Shown here: positions 1 to 5,891 of the stretch, one piece after another
Layout of the letters: every line of letters begins with the position of its first letter
Position numbering within the stretch: the stretch's first letter is position 1
Source: an uncultured Hyphomonadaceae bacterium
Lineage (GTDB): Bacteria; Pseudomonadota; Alphaproteobacteria; Caulobacterales; Hyphomonadaceae
DNA: 11,457 nucleotides
Assembly (NCBI GenBank): GCA_937873805.1
Contig: CALMWO010000207.1
Span: forward strand, 1 to 11,457
Reading direction: 5' to 3'
Translations under genes and position numbers: made by a program
The notes under the pieces: generated by a model
Told to the model about the DNA's origin: nothing
Database searches by the model: none
Seen by the model: the letters and a program-made list of their open reading frames with translations, nothing else

Positions 1-181
1 GCGTGGGTCCGTGTGAGCGGCACGGGCCGCAGCAGGTCGCCCAGAAGTCGACGATGACGGGCACCGACTGCGACGGCTCGATGACATCGGTCATGAAGGT
101 CTGATCGGTACCATCGGTAACGTGCGGGCTCTTGGGGGCTCCTGCGGGGGGGCGACCTGCGCCTGCGCCGATGATGTCCAC
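1..181 (-). CDS. Thioredoxin-family protein, partial (CnoX/YbbN-like N-terminus)
   Basis: Sixty N-terminal residues are visible; the gene runs off the left edge of the window. The GTG start (179-181) has an AGGAG ribosome-binding site (complement of 189-193) seven bases upstream. A low-complexity Gly/Ala/Pro stretch (residues 5-16) is followed by PVIVDFWATCCGPC (41-54), the thioredoxin beta strand and active-site loop, with C51 and C54 as the redox cysteine pair. The N-terminal extension and the position downstream of a prolyl-tRNA editing gene fit the alphaproteobacterial thioredoxin-TPR proteins related to CnoX/YbbN, which act as holdases and redox chaperones, but the TPR part is outside the window. 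Oddly, the Trp that normally precedes the first cysteine is Cys50. A plain thioredoxin cannot be excluded. Confidence 0.8.
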   Translation of the reverse strand, partial: MDIIGAGAGRPPAGAPKSPHVTDGTDQTFMTDVIEPSQSVPVIVDFWATCCGPCRSHGPT

Positions 182-265
182 GAAACCGCTCCTGAAACTC
201 TGGGGGCCTGTATTGGCCCTGACTGGACCACTAGATGGGCCCGGTTCCCTGAAACGACAACGTTC

Positions 266-835
266 TCAGGCCGCGCCCAGTTTCGTGAAGTCCACGCGGG
301 TCACCGTATGGCCCGTCGCCGTTGCAAAGCCAAGGAAGTCCTCCCGCGAAATCGACGTGGTCATGTCGTTGCGCAGAGGGTGAAAATTGAGCGTTTTATG
401 GGACAGCAGGGCTTCCTCGACGACAAAACGCACCCGGTTTGCCTGATCATTCATCACTGAAAAGCCGGTGACCGAGCCCGGCGTCACGCCCAGCGCTTCC
501 CAAAGGGTCGGCGCATCGGTGAAGGACAGGCGCTGGGTTCCTAACACGCGGTGGACCTGATTCAGCGCGAGCTGGCTGGTTCCGAGGGCCGAGATCCGAA
601 CGAGCTGGCCGTTCTTGTCCTTCAGGAAGAGGTTCTTGGTGTGCCCGCCGGGCAGGTGGGCTTTCACCAGATTGCTCTCCGCCACGGAGAACACCTTGGC
701 GTGGCTGACGGTCGTTGTGTGGATGCCCAGCCGGTCGAGCAGGGCGAACAACGGCTTTTCCGGCGCGCGGCTGAAATCGTCTGGCGCGGGCATGGGGCCG
801 CGCGGGCCGTCGGGCGGGCTGTTTTGCTCTGTCAT
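266..835 (-). CDS. Prolyl-tRNA editing protein, YbaK/ProX family (ProXp-ala-like deacylase)
   Basis: The protein has 189 residues. This family hydrolyses mischarged aminoacyl-tRNAPro (typically Ala-tRNAPro) in trans, as a free-standing cytoplasmic version of the prolyl-tRNA synthetase editing domain. Visible family signatures are GGHTKNLFLKDK (63-74), where K67 fits the conserved editing lysine, then LGVTPGSVTGF (115-125), and NFHPLRNDMTT (150-160) near the C-terminus. The first 25 or so residues are Pro-rich and probably disordered. I chose the ATG at 833-835. An in-frame GTG at 889 would add 18 residues but would run through the promoter and ribosome-binding region of the divergent gene. 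No strong Shine-Dalgarno is seen at either start. The thioredoxin-family gene follows 84 bp downstream, probably in the same operon. Confidence 0.9.
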   Translation of the reverse strand: MTEQNSPPDGPRGPMPAPDDFSRAPEKPLFALLDRLGIHTTTVSHAKVFSVAESNLVKAHLPGGHTKNLFLKDKNGQLVRISALGTSQLALNQVHRVLGTQRLSFTDAPTLWEALGVTPGSVTGFSVMNDQANRVRFVVEEALLSHKTLNFHPLRNDMTTSISREDFLGFATATGHTVTRVDFTKLGAA

Positions 836-839
836 GTCG

Positions 840-890
840 CGTGGTCTAAATGGCGGTGGACGGCCTGAGAAGCCTTGCGGAAGGACCACG
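840..890. promoter_or_regulatory. Divergent intergenic spacer with inverted repeat CGTGGTC/GACCACG
   Basis: The gap between two divergent start codons (835 minus, 891 plus) is only 55 bp. A perfect 7-bp inverted repeat lies at its two edges: CGTGGTC at 840-846 and GACCACG at 884-890. The right arm abuts the ATG of the DUF6065 gene and overlaps its AAGGA ribosome-binding site. It could be an operator or just similar translation-initiation sequence on both sides. I see no convincing -35/-10 pair. Confidence 0.25.
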
Positions 891-1652
891 ATGCGCCTCG
901 ACTGCTACAAGATCCACGAATGGGCGCCGACGATCGTTCCGGGGCAGGGCCGGCGCGAATGGATGGACGCCTTTCAGGATCGCCACCCGTATCGCTGCCT
1001 GCCGCTGACCATGGCGAACTGCTCGGGCTGGGAAATCCTGTGTCCCATCGGCCTGACCATCGAATGGGATGGCGGGCTGATGGAAGAGAATATCAGGATC
1101 ACGGGCGACGAGCCCTGGCCGCCTGTGAAGAATGTCGCCGACAGCCATTTCAGGCGCGGCATCGTTACCTTCCACACTGGCCACCTGTTCCGCACTGATC
1201 CCGGCTGGTCGGTCTGGACGATGGGCCCGCCGAACGAGCCCAAGGACGGCATCTATCCGCTGCAGGGCGTGGTCGAGACCGAATGGCTGCCTTTCCCGTT
1301 CACCATGAACTGGCAGATGACGCGGCCGGGCAAGGTCCGTTTCGAGAAGGGCGAGCCCTTCTGTTTCATCACGCTGGTGCAGGACAAGAAGCTGGAAGAA
1401 ATCCAGCCGAGCCTGCGGCTGCTGGCCGACAATCCCGGCCTGAATGACGAGTTCAGGGTCTGGGCCGAAAGCCGCGGCGACTTCAACAAACGCCTGAATA
1501 ATCGCGAAGAGCAGGCCATGAAGGAGCGCTGGCAGCGCCACTACATGAAGGGCGAGAAGGTTTCCGGCGGGCAATCGGACAGCCACGTCACCAAGCGGAA
1601 GTTGAAAACGCCGATGGCGCCGAAACCGCCATTGCCGGGCCTTGGTGGCTAG
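891..1652 (+). CDS. DUF6065-type conserved hypothetical protein
   Basis: The protein has 253 residues and no known activity that I can name. The ATG at 891 is preceded by AAGGA at 881-885. It is soluble, with no signal peptide or membrane segment, and is rich in Trp, Pro and aromatic residues. Notable blocks are NCSGWEILCPIGLTIEWDG (43-61), IYPLQGVVETEWLPFPFTMN (121-140) and the acidic/aromatic FEKGEPFCFI (151-160). These match my memory of the DUF6065 family, a recollection that should be checked by HMM. The C-terminal 50 residues are basic and end in a Pro-rich tail, probably disordered. The gene stands alone, divergent from the prolyl-tRNA editing gene. It appears to belong to the chromosomal flank and not to the mobile block. 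Confidence 0.75.
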   Translation: MRLDCYKIHEWAPTIVPGQGRREWMDAFQDRHPYRCLPLTMANCSGWEILCPIGLTIEWDGGLMEENIRITGDEPWPPVKNVADSHFRRGIVTFHTGHLFRTDPGWSVWTMGPPNEPKDGIYPLQGVVETEWLPFPFTMNWQMTRPGKVRFEKGEPFCFITLVQDKKLEEIQPSLRLLADNPGLNDEFRVWAESRGDFNKRLNNREEQAMKERWQRHYMKGEKVSGGQSDSHVTKRKLKTPMAPKPPLPGLGG

Positions 1653-1670
1653 GCGGCGCGGCTAGGCGGC
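1647..1670. repeat. Short tandem direct repeat GGCTAGGCGGC at the end of the DUF6065 gene
   Basis: GGCTAGGCGGC occurs at 1647-1657 and again at 1660-1670, a 13-bp period. The TAG stop codon of the upstream gene lies inside the first copy. It is probably a small slippage duplication with no assigned role. Confidence 0.5.
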
Positions 1671-1691
1671 AAGGTCATCAGCAGGCGCCCC

Positions 1692-1721
1692 TTGCGCCCG
1701 CCCCGGCTTTCGGACTATAGA
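1692..1721 (+). promoter_or_regulatory. Candidate tRNA promoter
   Basis: TTGCGC (1692-1697) and CTATAG (1715-1720, or TATAGA 1716-1721) are separated by 17-18 bp, followed by a GC-rich stretch and then the tRNA about 40 bp downstream. Position and spacing fit a stable-RNA promoter, but the assignment rests on pattern only. Confidence 0.4.
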
Positions 1722-1731
1722 CCGCCCTCCC

Positions 1732-1750
1732 GAGGCCTCAGGGCCTTTTT
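1732..1750 (+). terminator. Small GC hairpin with T-tract upstream of the tRNA
   Basis: AGGCC (1733-1737) pairs with GGCCT (1742-1746) around a four-base loop and is followed by T residues to 1750. The five-pair stem is short. It could end transcription from the DUF6065 gene, but it also lies between the candidate tRNA promoter and the tRNA, so it may instead be part of the tRNA leader. Confidence 0.35.
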
Positions 1751-1759
1751 ACCCAGCGA

Positions 1760-1834
<75 letters not shown>

Positions 1835-1852
1835 AAAACTCTCTAAAAACAG

Positions 1853-1894
1853 ACGGTTAGCGACACTCCTCCGAGTGTGGCGAAGCCGTTTTTT
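1853..1894 (+). terminator. Imperfect intrinsic terminator after the tRNA
   Basis: ACACTC (1864-1869) pairs with GAGTGT (1874-1879) around a four-base loop. The stem extends outward with mismatches to ACGG/CCGT at 1853-1856 and 1887-1890. Six T residues follow (1889-1894). The position just after tRNA-Gly suits termination of the tRNA transcript. Confidence 0.65.
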
Positions 1895-2236
1895 GGTTTG
1901 GGGTGGGATTGGGGCACGCCCTCCGTCCGCTGCAGATTTTTTTCGATGCGAGCAGATCAGTGTCGATGCGTGTTGTGCCCTAATGCGCGTGCGTATTGGA
2001 CGCTCTAATTGGTGCGCCGCATATCGTTCACTGACGTGTGACCGCTATGCGAATCCGGCATTGGCGGACGAGGCTGTCGGACTGAAATTGTCGCGTTTCG
2101 TGACCAGTCGGGACTTCGTCATAGACATCATGCCGTTCGCGAAGACAGGGAATGGACGGCGGCTTGACCGTTCCCCGTCGGCAAGTTGCCTGGTGGTTCA
2201 TTGCGTTAGCGGAAACACCCCGAATCGACGAATTTT
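1895..2236. other. Gene-poor junction region between tRNA-Gly and the abiE operon
   Basis: About 340 bp without a credible gene. Reading frames here have no ribosome-binding site, no family resemblance that I recognise, and unusual amino-acid composition. A 31-codon frame at 2152-2247 ends in a plausible-looking sequence but has no properly spaced Shine-Dalgarno. The region lies where the left end of an integrated element would be, so it may hold integration-host or recombinase-binding sites, or debris. I could not identify an att repeat. Confidence 0.4.
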
Positions 2237-2245
2237 TGCTATACT
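2237..2245 (+). promoter_or_regulatory. Extended -10 promoter of the abiE operon
   Basis: TG-C-TATACT at 2237-2245 matches an extended -10 element (TGnTATAAT with one mismatch) in a locally AT-richer stretch. No good -35 is seen about 17 bp upstream, which extended -10 promoters tolerate. It would give a leader of roughly 65 bases before the GTG start of abiEi. Confidence 0.45.
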
Positions 2246-2277
2246 GATGTACTAACCTGCGGCATTTATGGTATAGC
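2238..2277. promoter_or_regulatory. Inverted repeat GCTATAC...GTATAGC, candidate AbiEi operator
   Basis: GCTATAC (2238-2244) and GTATAGC (2271-2277) form a perfect 7-bp inverted repeat with a 26-bp gap. The left arm overlaps the candidate -10. AbiEi antitoxins are known to autoregulate through inverted repeats in their promoter, so this is a natural operator candidate. A related palindrome, GTATAC, occurs at 2322-2327 just inside the gene. Confidence 0.4.
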
Positions 2278-2316
2278 CCGGTTGCAATAATTCATGGGAA
2301 AAGGGAATACCGGACT

Positions 2317-3132
2317 GTGCAGTATACGTCTTCCAGACCCCGCCTGCCTGCCGGACGTCAGCGTCTGGCCGAGTTGCTGCGCGCGGGCGGGGACGTCATT
2401 TCGCTCGATACTGCCGTTGGCGTTCTGAAGCTCGATCGCACGCGCGCCGCCAAGACGATGGCGCGGTGGGCCGAGCAGGGCTGGCTGCGTCGGGTAGGCC
2501 GGGGACGATATGTGCCCGCAACGCTTGGCACGCTCGAAAGCGGCCTCGTTCTCGATGACCCGTGGGTGCTCGCGCCCGCGCTGTTCGCGCCCTGCTATGT
2601 TGGCGGCCGCACCGCCGCAGAGCACTGGGATCTCACCGAACAGGTGTTCAACGACATTGTCGTCATGACGGCGCAGCCGTTCCGCGAGAAGGAGCAGCGC
2701 CGCCAAGGCGCGACCTTCACGCTAAAGGGTGTCGCCAAGGCAAAGCTCTTCGGCCTCAAGCCAGTCTGGCGCGGCCAGAGCAAGGTCGATGTCTCGGATG
2801 TCCACCGTACCCTCATCGACATGCTCGACGATCCGGCGCTCGGCGGCGGCATCCAACACGTCAGCGACTGCCTTGCGGCCTATCTGAAACGCGCCGATCG
2901 CGATGATGCGCTGTTGATCGGCTATGCCGACCACCTTGGCAATGGCGCCGTGTTCAAGCGCCTTGGCTTTCTCGCCGAAACCGATCCACGCGGTATGGCG
3001 CTGGTCGCTCCTTGCCGCGAGCGCCTCACCAAAGGCAACGCCAAGCTCGACCCGGCCCTGCCGTGTCCGCGGCTGATCTCGCGCTGGCGGCTCTTCGTAC
3101 CGGCGCAATGGGCGAAGCGTGGTCCCCGATGA
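2317..3132 (+). CDS. abiEi: AbiEi family antitoxin/autorepressor
   Basis: The protein has 271 residues. It is the antitoxin and transcriptional repressor of an AbiE-type (type IV) toxin-antitoxin pair. An N-terminal winged helix (about 15-66) ends in the basic wing LRRVGRGRYVP. The C-terminal AbiEi domain follows with YVGGRTAAEHW (94-104), DVHRTLIDMLDDP (161-173) and a terminal KLDPALPC...RWRLFVP block. The GTG start at 2317 has AAGGGA at 2301-2306, ten bases upstream. No in-frame ATG fits better. The stop codon overlaps the toxin ATG (ATGA at 3129-3132), so the two are translationally coupled. The family name is well supported; that it neutralises this particular toxin is inferred from gene order. 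Confidence 0.87.
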   Translation: MQYTSSRPRLPAGRQRLAELLRAGGDVISLDTAVGVLKLDRTRAAKTMARWAEQGWLRRVGRGRYVPATLGTLESGLVLDDPWVLAPALFAPCYVGGRTAAEHWDLTEQVFNDIVVMTAQPFREKEQRRQGATFTLKGVAKAKLFGLKPVWRGQSKVDVSDVHRTLIDMLDDPALGGGIQHVSDCLAAYLKRADRDDALLIGYADHLGNGAVFKRLGFLAETDPRGMALVAPCRERLTKGNAKLDPALPCPRLISRWRLFVPAQWAKRGPR

Positions 3133-4595
3133 TCGACCGCCGTGAAATCCTCGCCGAAGCTGAGCGCCTAACGCTGCTCCCGAACGTCGTCGAGAAGGAC
3201 TATGTCCTCGGCTGGATGCTGGCCGGCATCTACGCCCATCCCGACATCAGCGGCAGCTGGGTGTTCAAGGGCGGCACCTGTCTCAAGAAATGCTGGTTCG
3301 AGACCTACCGGTTCTCGGAAGATCTCGACTTCACGCTCACCGACGCAGCGCACCTCGACGGGACCTTCCTCAAGCGCGTCTTCGGCGAAGTCGGGCAATG
3401 GATCTACGATCGCACCGGCATCGAAATCCCGGCCGACAAGCAAAATTTCGATATCTATCAGAATCCGCGCGGCACGATCTCCTGCGAGGGCAAAATCAGC
3501 TATCTCGGCCCGGTCTCACCGCGCAGCGGCGGCTGGCCGCGGATCAAGCTCGATCTCACCGCCGACGAGCGCCTCGTGCTGCCGCCGGTCGAGGTCGCCG
3601 TCTATCATCCGTACTCGGATGCGCCAGAGGGCGGCTTCACCGCGCGGGCCTACGCTTACGAAGAAGTCTTTGCAGAGAAGACGCGAGCGCTCGCCGAACG
3701 CACGCGGCCGCGCGATCTCTATGACGTCATCAACCTGTTCCGAAATGAGGAGGCGCGCCCAACGTCTACCGTCATGATCGATGTCTTGAAACAGAAATGC
3801 GAGCATAAGGGTATCGACCTGCCGACGCTCGTGGCGCTGGAGCCGCACAGGGAAACCCTCGCAGGCTCCTGGTCGAACATGTTGAAGCATCAGCTGCCCT
3901 CGCTGCCACCCTGGGAATCCTTCTGGGATGGTTTGCCGGAGTTCTTCGACTGGCTCGCTGGCGGTCAGGCGCCGGTCGTGCCGGCGGCGTATGTGGGCGG
4001 GCAGGGTGAAACTGTTTTGCGCGAGCGCGCGCTGCGCCTGCCGATCGCGCCCGCACGACAGGCGCATGTCGAGGTTATCCGCTTTGCCGCCGCCAACCGG
4101 CTCCTGGTCGAACTCGACTACCGCGACGTCGAGGGCCAACGCACCACACGCATCGTCGAGCCGTATTCGCTGCGCCAGACGCAGGCCGGCGACATCATCC
4201 TGCACACCCACGATATCGGGAAGAACGCCCACCGGGGCCTCCGTCTCGATCGCATTGAAGGCGCGCGCGTCACCAACCGCTCGTTCACGCCGCGCCATCA
4301 GATCGAACTGACGCCGACTGGTCCTGTCGCGGTTGCGCCATCGACGGCGCGCGCCCCGTCGACTGCAACGCGCTCGACCAGCGGCCTCTTCGGTACGGCG
4401 CGTCCCGCTCGCGCCCCGGTTCGTCGCTCGCCGGCGCGCCTTTCGGCGAGCGGCCCGACCTACGTGATCCAGTGCCCGATCTGCCAGAAGAAGTTCAACC
4501 GCAAGAGCTACGACACGAGGCTGAATGCCCACAAGAACGACTGGGGCGGTCAATGCTCGGGGCGAACAGGATATCTGGTCGATACGCGGTATTGA
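3129..4595 (+). CDS. abiEii: AbiEii/AbiGii-type nucleotidyltransferase toxin fused to WYL-like and zinc-finger-like domains
   Basis: The protein has 488 residues, well beyond the roughly 300 usual for the toxin domain. Residues 1-270 carry the AbiEii nucleotidyltransferase motifs: FKGGTCLKK (46-54), RFSEDLDF with D65 and D67 as metal ligands (61-68), YEEVFAEKTRAL (177-188) and RTRPRDLYDV (191-200). Residues about 311-390 look like a WYL domain: LDYRDVEGQRTTRIVEPYSL (329-348), then the closing RGLRLDRI (369-376), although the namesake Trp-Tyr-Leu is replaced. An Ala/Pro/Arg/Ser/Thr linker (395-440) leads to CPIC...H...C (C449, C452, H468, C476), a probable zinc site. The start overlaps the antitoxin stop. 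AbiEii-family toxins (MenT relatives) transfer nucleotides, in some cases to tRNA; the substrate here is unknown. The extra domains suggest ligand sensing and nucleic-acid binding, which is inference. Confidence 0.9.
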   Translation: MIDRREILAEAERLTLLPNVVEKDYVLGWMLAGIYAHPDISGSWVFKGGTCLKKCWFETYRFSEDLDFTLTDAAHLDGTFLKRVFGEVGQWIYDRTGIEIPADKQNFDIYQNPRGTISCEGKISYLGPVSPRSGGWPRIKLDLTADERLVLPPVEVAVYHPYSDAPEGGFTARAYAYEEVFAEKTRALAERTRPRDLYDVINLFRNEEARPTSTVMIDVLKQKCEHKGIDLPTLVALEPHRETLAGSWSNMLKHQLPSLPPWESFWDGLPEFFDWLAGGQAPVVPAAYVGGQGETVLRERALRLPIAPARQAHVEVIRFAAANRLLVELDYRDVEGQRTTRIVEPYSLRQTQAGDIILHTHDIGKNAHRGLRLDRIEGARVTNRSFTPRHQIELTPTGPVAVAPSTARAPSTATRSTSGLFGTARPARAPVRRSPARLSASGPTYVIQCPICQKKFNRKSYDTRLNAHKNDWGGQCSGRTGYLVDTRY

Positions 4596-4605
4596 TCCGT
4601 CACAG

Positions 4606-5154
4606 TTACCGGACGCCTTGCATCCGCTTCTGGATTGCTAGCGCCCCGCTCATGCGCAGCCGGAAATCCAGCATGGGACGGCTGACGCCGTAGAGAATCT
4701 GGGCCTGCGCCAGCAGGCCGTCCAGCACAATATGCTTTGCCGCTTCATTGGTGATGAGCAGAGCGCCGCCGAGAAAATTCGCTTCCGCTTCGATGCCGCT
4801 ATCATGAATGCGCTCGCCGTCAGACGTCAGCGGCGGCGTGCATTCATGACCAAGGAAGCAGTGGGCGAGTTCGTGGCAAATGTTGCTGCGCTGGCGCCAG
4901 AGATGGTGAGAGCAGTTGTGCACGATGGCTGTCCGGCCGGCGCAGGGCACGGTTACAGCTGAAAAGCAGCTCTCATCGATGCCGCAATGCGATCCCGGCG
5001 GATCGCCCAGCTCCGCCAGACGCATGAGGTCGATATCGAAGGCGCGGCAGATCTCGGCCGGATCGATCGGGTCGATCGGCTGCAGCCCCATGCGCCGCCG
5101 AATGTCGACGGCAATGCGGTTCGCGCGCGCCTTGAATCCCCGCGGAAACCCCAA
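4606..5154 (-). CDS. ImmA/IrrE family zinc metallopeptidase
   Basis: The protein has 182 residues. The zinc motif HELAH (H94, E95, H98) sits in NICHELAHCFLGH, and the third ligand is probably E124 (or E122) in IEAEANFLGGALL, the family pattern. The N-terminus (to about 45) resembles the usual helical lead-in ending DPAEICRAFDI. The TTG start at 5154 directly follows the xre stop codon and is supported by GGAG (complement of 5163-5166) eight bases upstream. ImmA-type peptidases classically cleave a partner XRE repressor to relieve repression, and the upstream neighbour is just such a gene. The 3' end converges on abiEii with a 10-bp gap. Cleavage of the XRE protein is inferred from family and context. 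Action on another substrate, such as the nearby ubiquitin-like protein, is possible. Confidence 0.9.
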   Translation of the reverse strand: MGFPRGFKARANRIAVDIRRRMGLQPIDPIDPAEICRAFDIDLMRLAELGDPPGSHCGIDESCFSAVTVPCAGRTAIVHNCSHHLWRQRSNICHELAHCFLGHECTPPLTSDGERIHDSGIEAEANFLGGALLITNEAAKHIVLDGLLAQAQILYGVSRPMLDFRLRMSGALAIQKRMQGVR

Positions 5155-5499
5155 TCACTTGCTCCGCAGCTTGTTGTAGGTGCTGACCACGATGTCCTCG
5201 ATGAGCCTCGCGCTCTGCTTCGACAGCTTCGGGTCGGCGCGGAGCAGGGCGGTGATCTTGGCGATCGGCTCCGGTTCGCCTTTTCCTGCGCCTCTGATGA
5301 AACTCTCGGCCTTGAGGGCCGACCAGGCTAACAGCGCCGCAAGGCCGTTGACATCAGGGTTGGCTCCCTGACCGATCCGCGAGAGGGTCGATGCGTTCAC
5401 GCCGGTCTCCTCGGCCACATCCTTCCAGGTCATCTGTCGACTGAGCCGGACCGCGTTGAGTGCGGCGTAGAAGGCTTCATTGTCGAAGTTTTCCGCCAT
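5155..5499 (-). CDS. XRE-family helix-turn-helix regulator (ImmR-like)
   Basis: The protein has 114 residues. A Cro/C1-type helix-turn-helix spans about 12-65: TWKDVAEETGVNASTLSRIG (24-43) provides the positioning and recognition helices. The C-terminal 45 residues are charged and helical and may form the dimerisation segment or the ImmA-sensitive part. The ATG at 5497-5499 has purine-rich GGGGA just upstream. The stop codon abuts the ImmA/IrrE start, so the two genes form one transcription unit. It is divergent from the ubiquitin-like operon across 122 bp containing two TTGC-N6-GCAA palindromes, which makes it the likely repressor of both directions. That role is inferred. Confidence 0.88.
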   Translation of the reverse strand: MAENFDNEAFYAALNAVRLSRQMTWKDVAEETGVNASTLSRIGQGANPDVNGLAALLAWSALKAESFIRGAGKGEPEPIAKITALLRADPKLSKQSARLIEDIVVSTYNKLRSK

Positions 5500-5526
5500 G
5501 TTCCCCGTCCTTGCATAAATTAAACG

Positions 5527-5544
5527 AATTGCGATCTTGCAATT
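5527..5544. promoter_or_regulatory. Operator-like palindrome 1 (TTGC-N6-GCAA)
   Basis: AATTGC-GATCTT-GCAATT is a perfect 6-bp inverted repeat around six bases, 28 bp upstream of the xre start. It shares the core TTGC-N6-GCAA with the site at 5574-5587; the centres are 45 bp apart. On the minus strand the TTGCAA inside it could serve as a -35 for xre, with AT-rich TTTAAT downstream. It is a likely binding site for the adjacent XRE protein. Confidence 0.55.
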
Positions 5545-5573
5545 CCCGGATCAGTTTCATAACTACCAGCTGG

Positions 5574-5587
5574 TTGCGAAATCGCAA
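5574..5587. promoter_or_regulatory. Operator-like palindrome 2 (TTGC-N6-GCAA)
   Basis: TTGCGA-AA-TCGCAA is a perfect palindrome with a two-base centre, 34 bp upstream of the Ubl start codon. It has the same core and inner spacing as the site at 5527-5544. It is well placed to block transcription of the ubiquitin-like operon. No clear -10 for that operon could be fixed. Confidence 0.55.
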
Positions 5588-5621
5588 TCGGCCAGCGCGA
5601 TGCGCATATCATAGGTCAGTC

Positions 5622-5891
5622 ATGAGCAACGATCACGACGAGAAGAAAGAGAAGACCGTCACCATCTACATCGATGGCACGGCCTACGAAGTCCCCAAGA
5701 AAGACGACATCTCCTACACGGAAGTCGTGACGCTGGCGGATCCGACATTTCCGCAGAATCCGCAGAACACCTACTCGGTGAACTACACCCACGGCCACGG
5801 CAACAAGCCCGAGGGCATCCTGGCGCCAGGAGCGAGCGTGAAGGTCAAGGAGGGGATGCGGTTCCGTGTTAACAAAACTGGCCAGTCATAA
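5622..5891 (+). CDS. Ubiquitin-like protein, Multi_ubiq-type single domain
   Basis: The protein has 89 residues. After a charged tail (1-11) comes a beta-grasp pattern: TVTIYIDGTAYEVPKKD (12-28), helix SYTEVVTLAD (31-40), YSVNYTHG (51-58), and KPEGILAPGASVKVKEGMRF (62-81). This matches my memory of the bacterial Multi_ubiq domain, here in one copy where many relatives have several. The C-terminus is NKTGQS, with no terminal Gly-Gly; Gly87 is third from the end. The likely role is the modifier that the downstream E1-like protein adenylates. The ATG at 5622 has only a weak AGG upstream. Its 3' end overlaps the next gene by 26 bp. An AAGGAGGGG sequence at 5847-5855 within it serves the E1 start. 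Confidence 0.82.
   Translation: MSNDHDEKKEKTVTIYIDGTAYEVPKKDDISYTEVVTLADPTFPQNPQNTYSVNYTHGHGNKPEGILAPGASVKVKEGMRFRVNKTGQS

Noticed and set aside
615..890. Upstream extension of the DUF6065 frame to position 615
   Set aside because: The frame is open, but it runs antisense through the well-supported prolyl-tRNA editing gene. The ATG at 891 has its own AAGGA site.
846..1586. Long minus-strand frame opposite the DUF6065 gene
   Set aside because: The translation is Arg/His/Pro-rich without motifs, typical of an antisense shadow in GC-rich DNA.
2152..2247. 31-codon frame with a plausible C-terminal sequence
   Set aside because: The AGGGA is directly against the ATG with no spacing, and the frame ends over the abiE promoter. 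The evidence is too thin to call a gene.
1875..2255. 126-codon frame after the tRNA
   Set aside because: It begins inside the terminator hairpin, lacks a ribosome-binding site, and its composition (many Cys, Arg, Ser) is not protein-like. No family was recognised.
3516..4553. 345-codon minus-strand frame under abiEii
   Set aside because: It is antisense to a gene with clear nucleotidyltransferase motifs, is very rich in Arg and Ala, and has no domain pattern.
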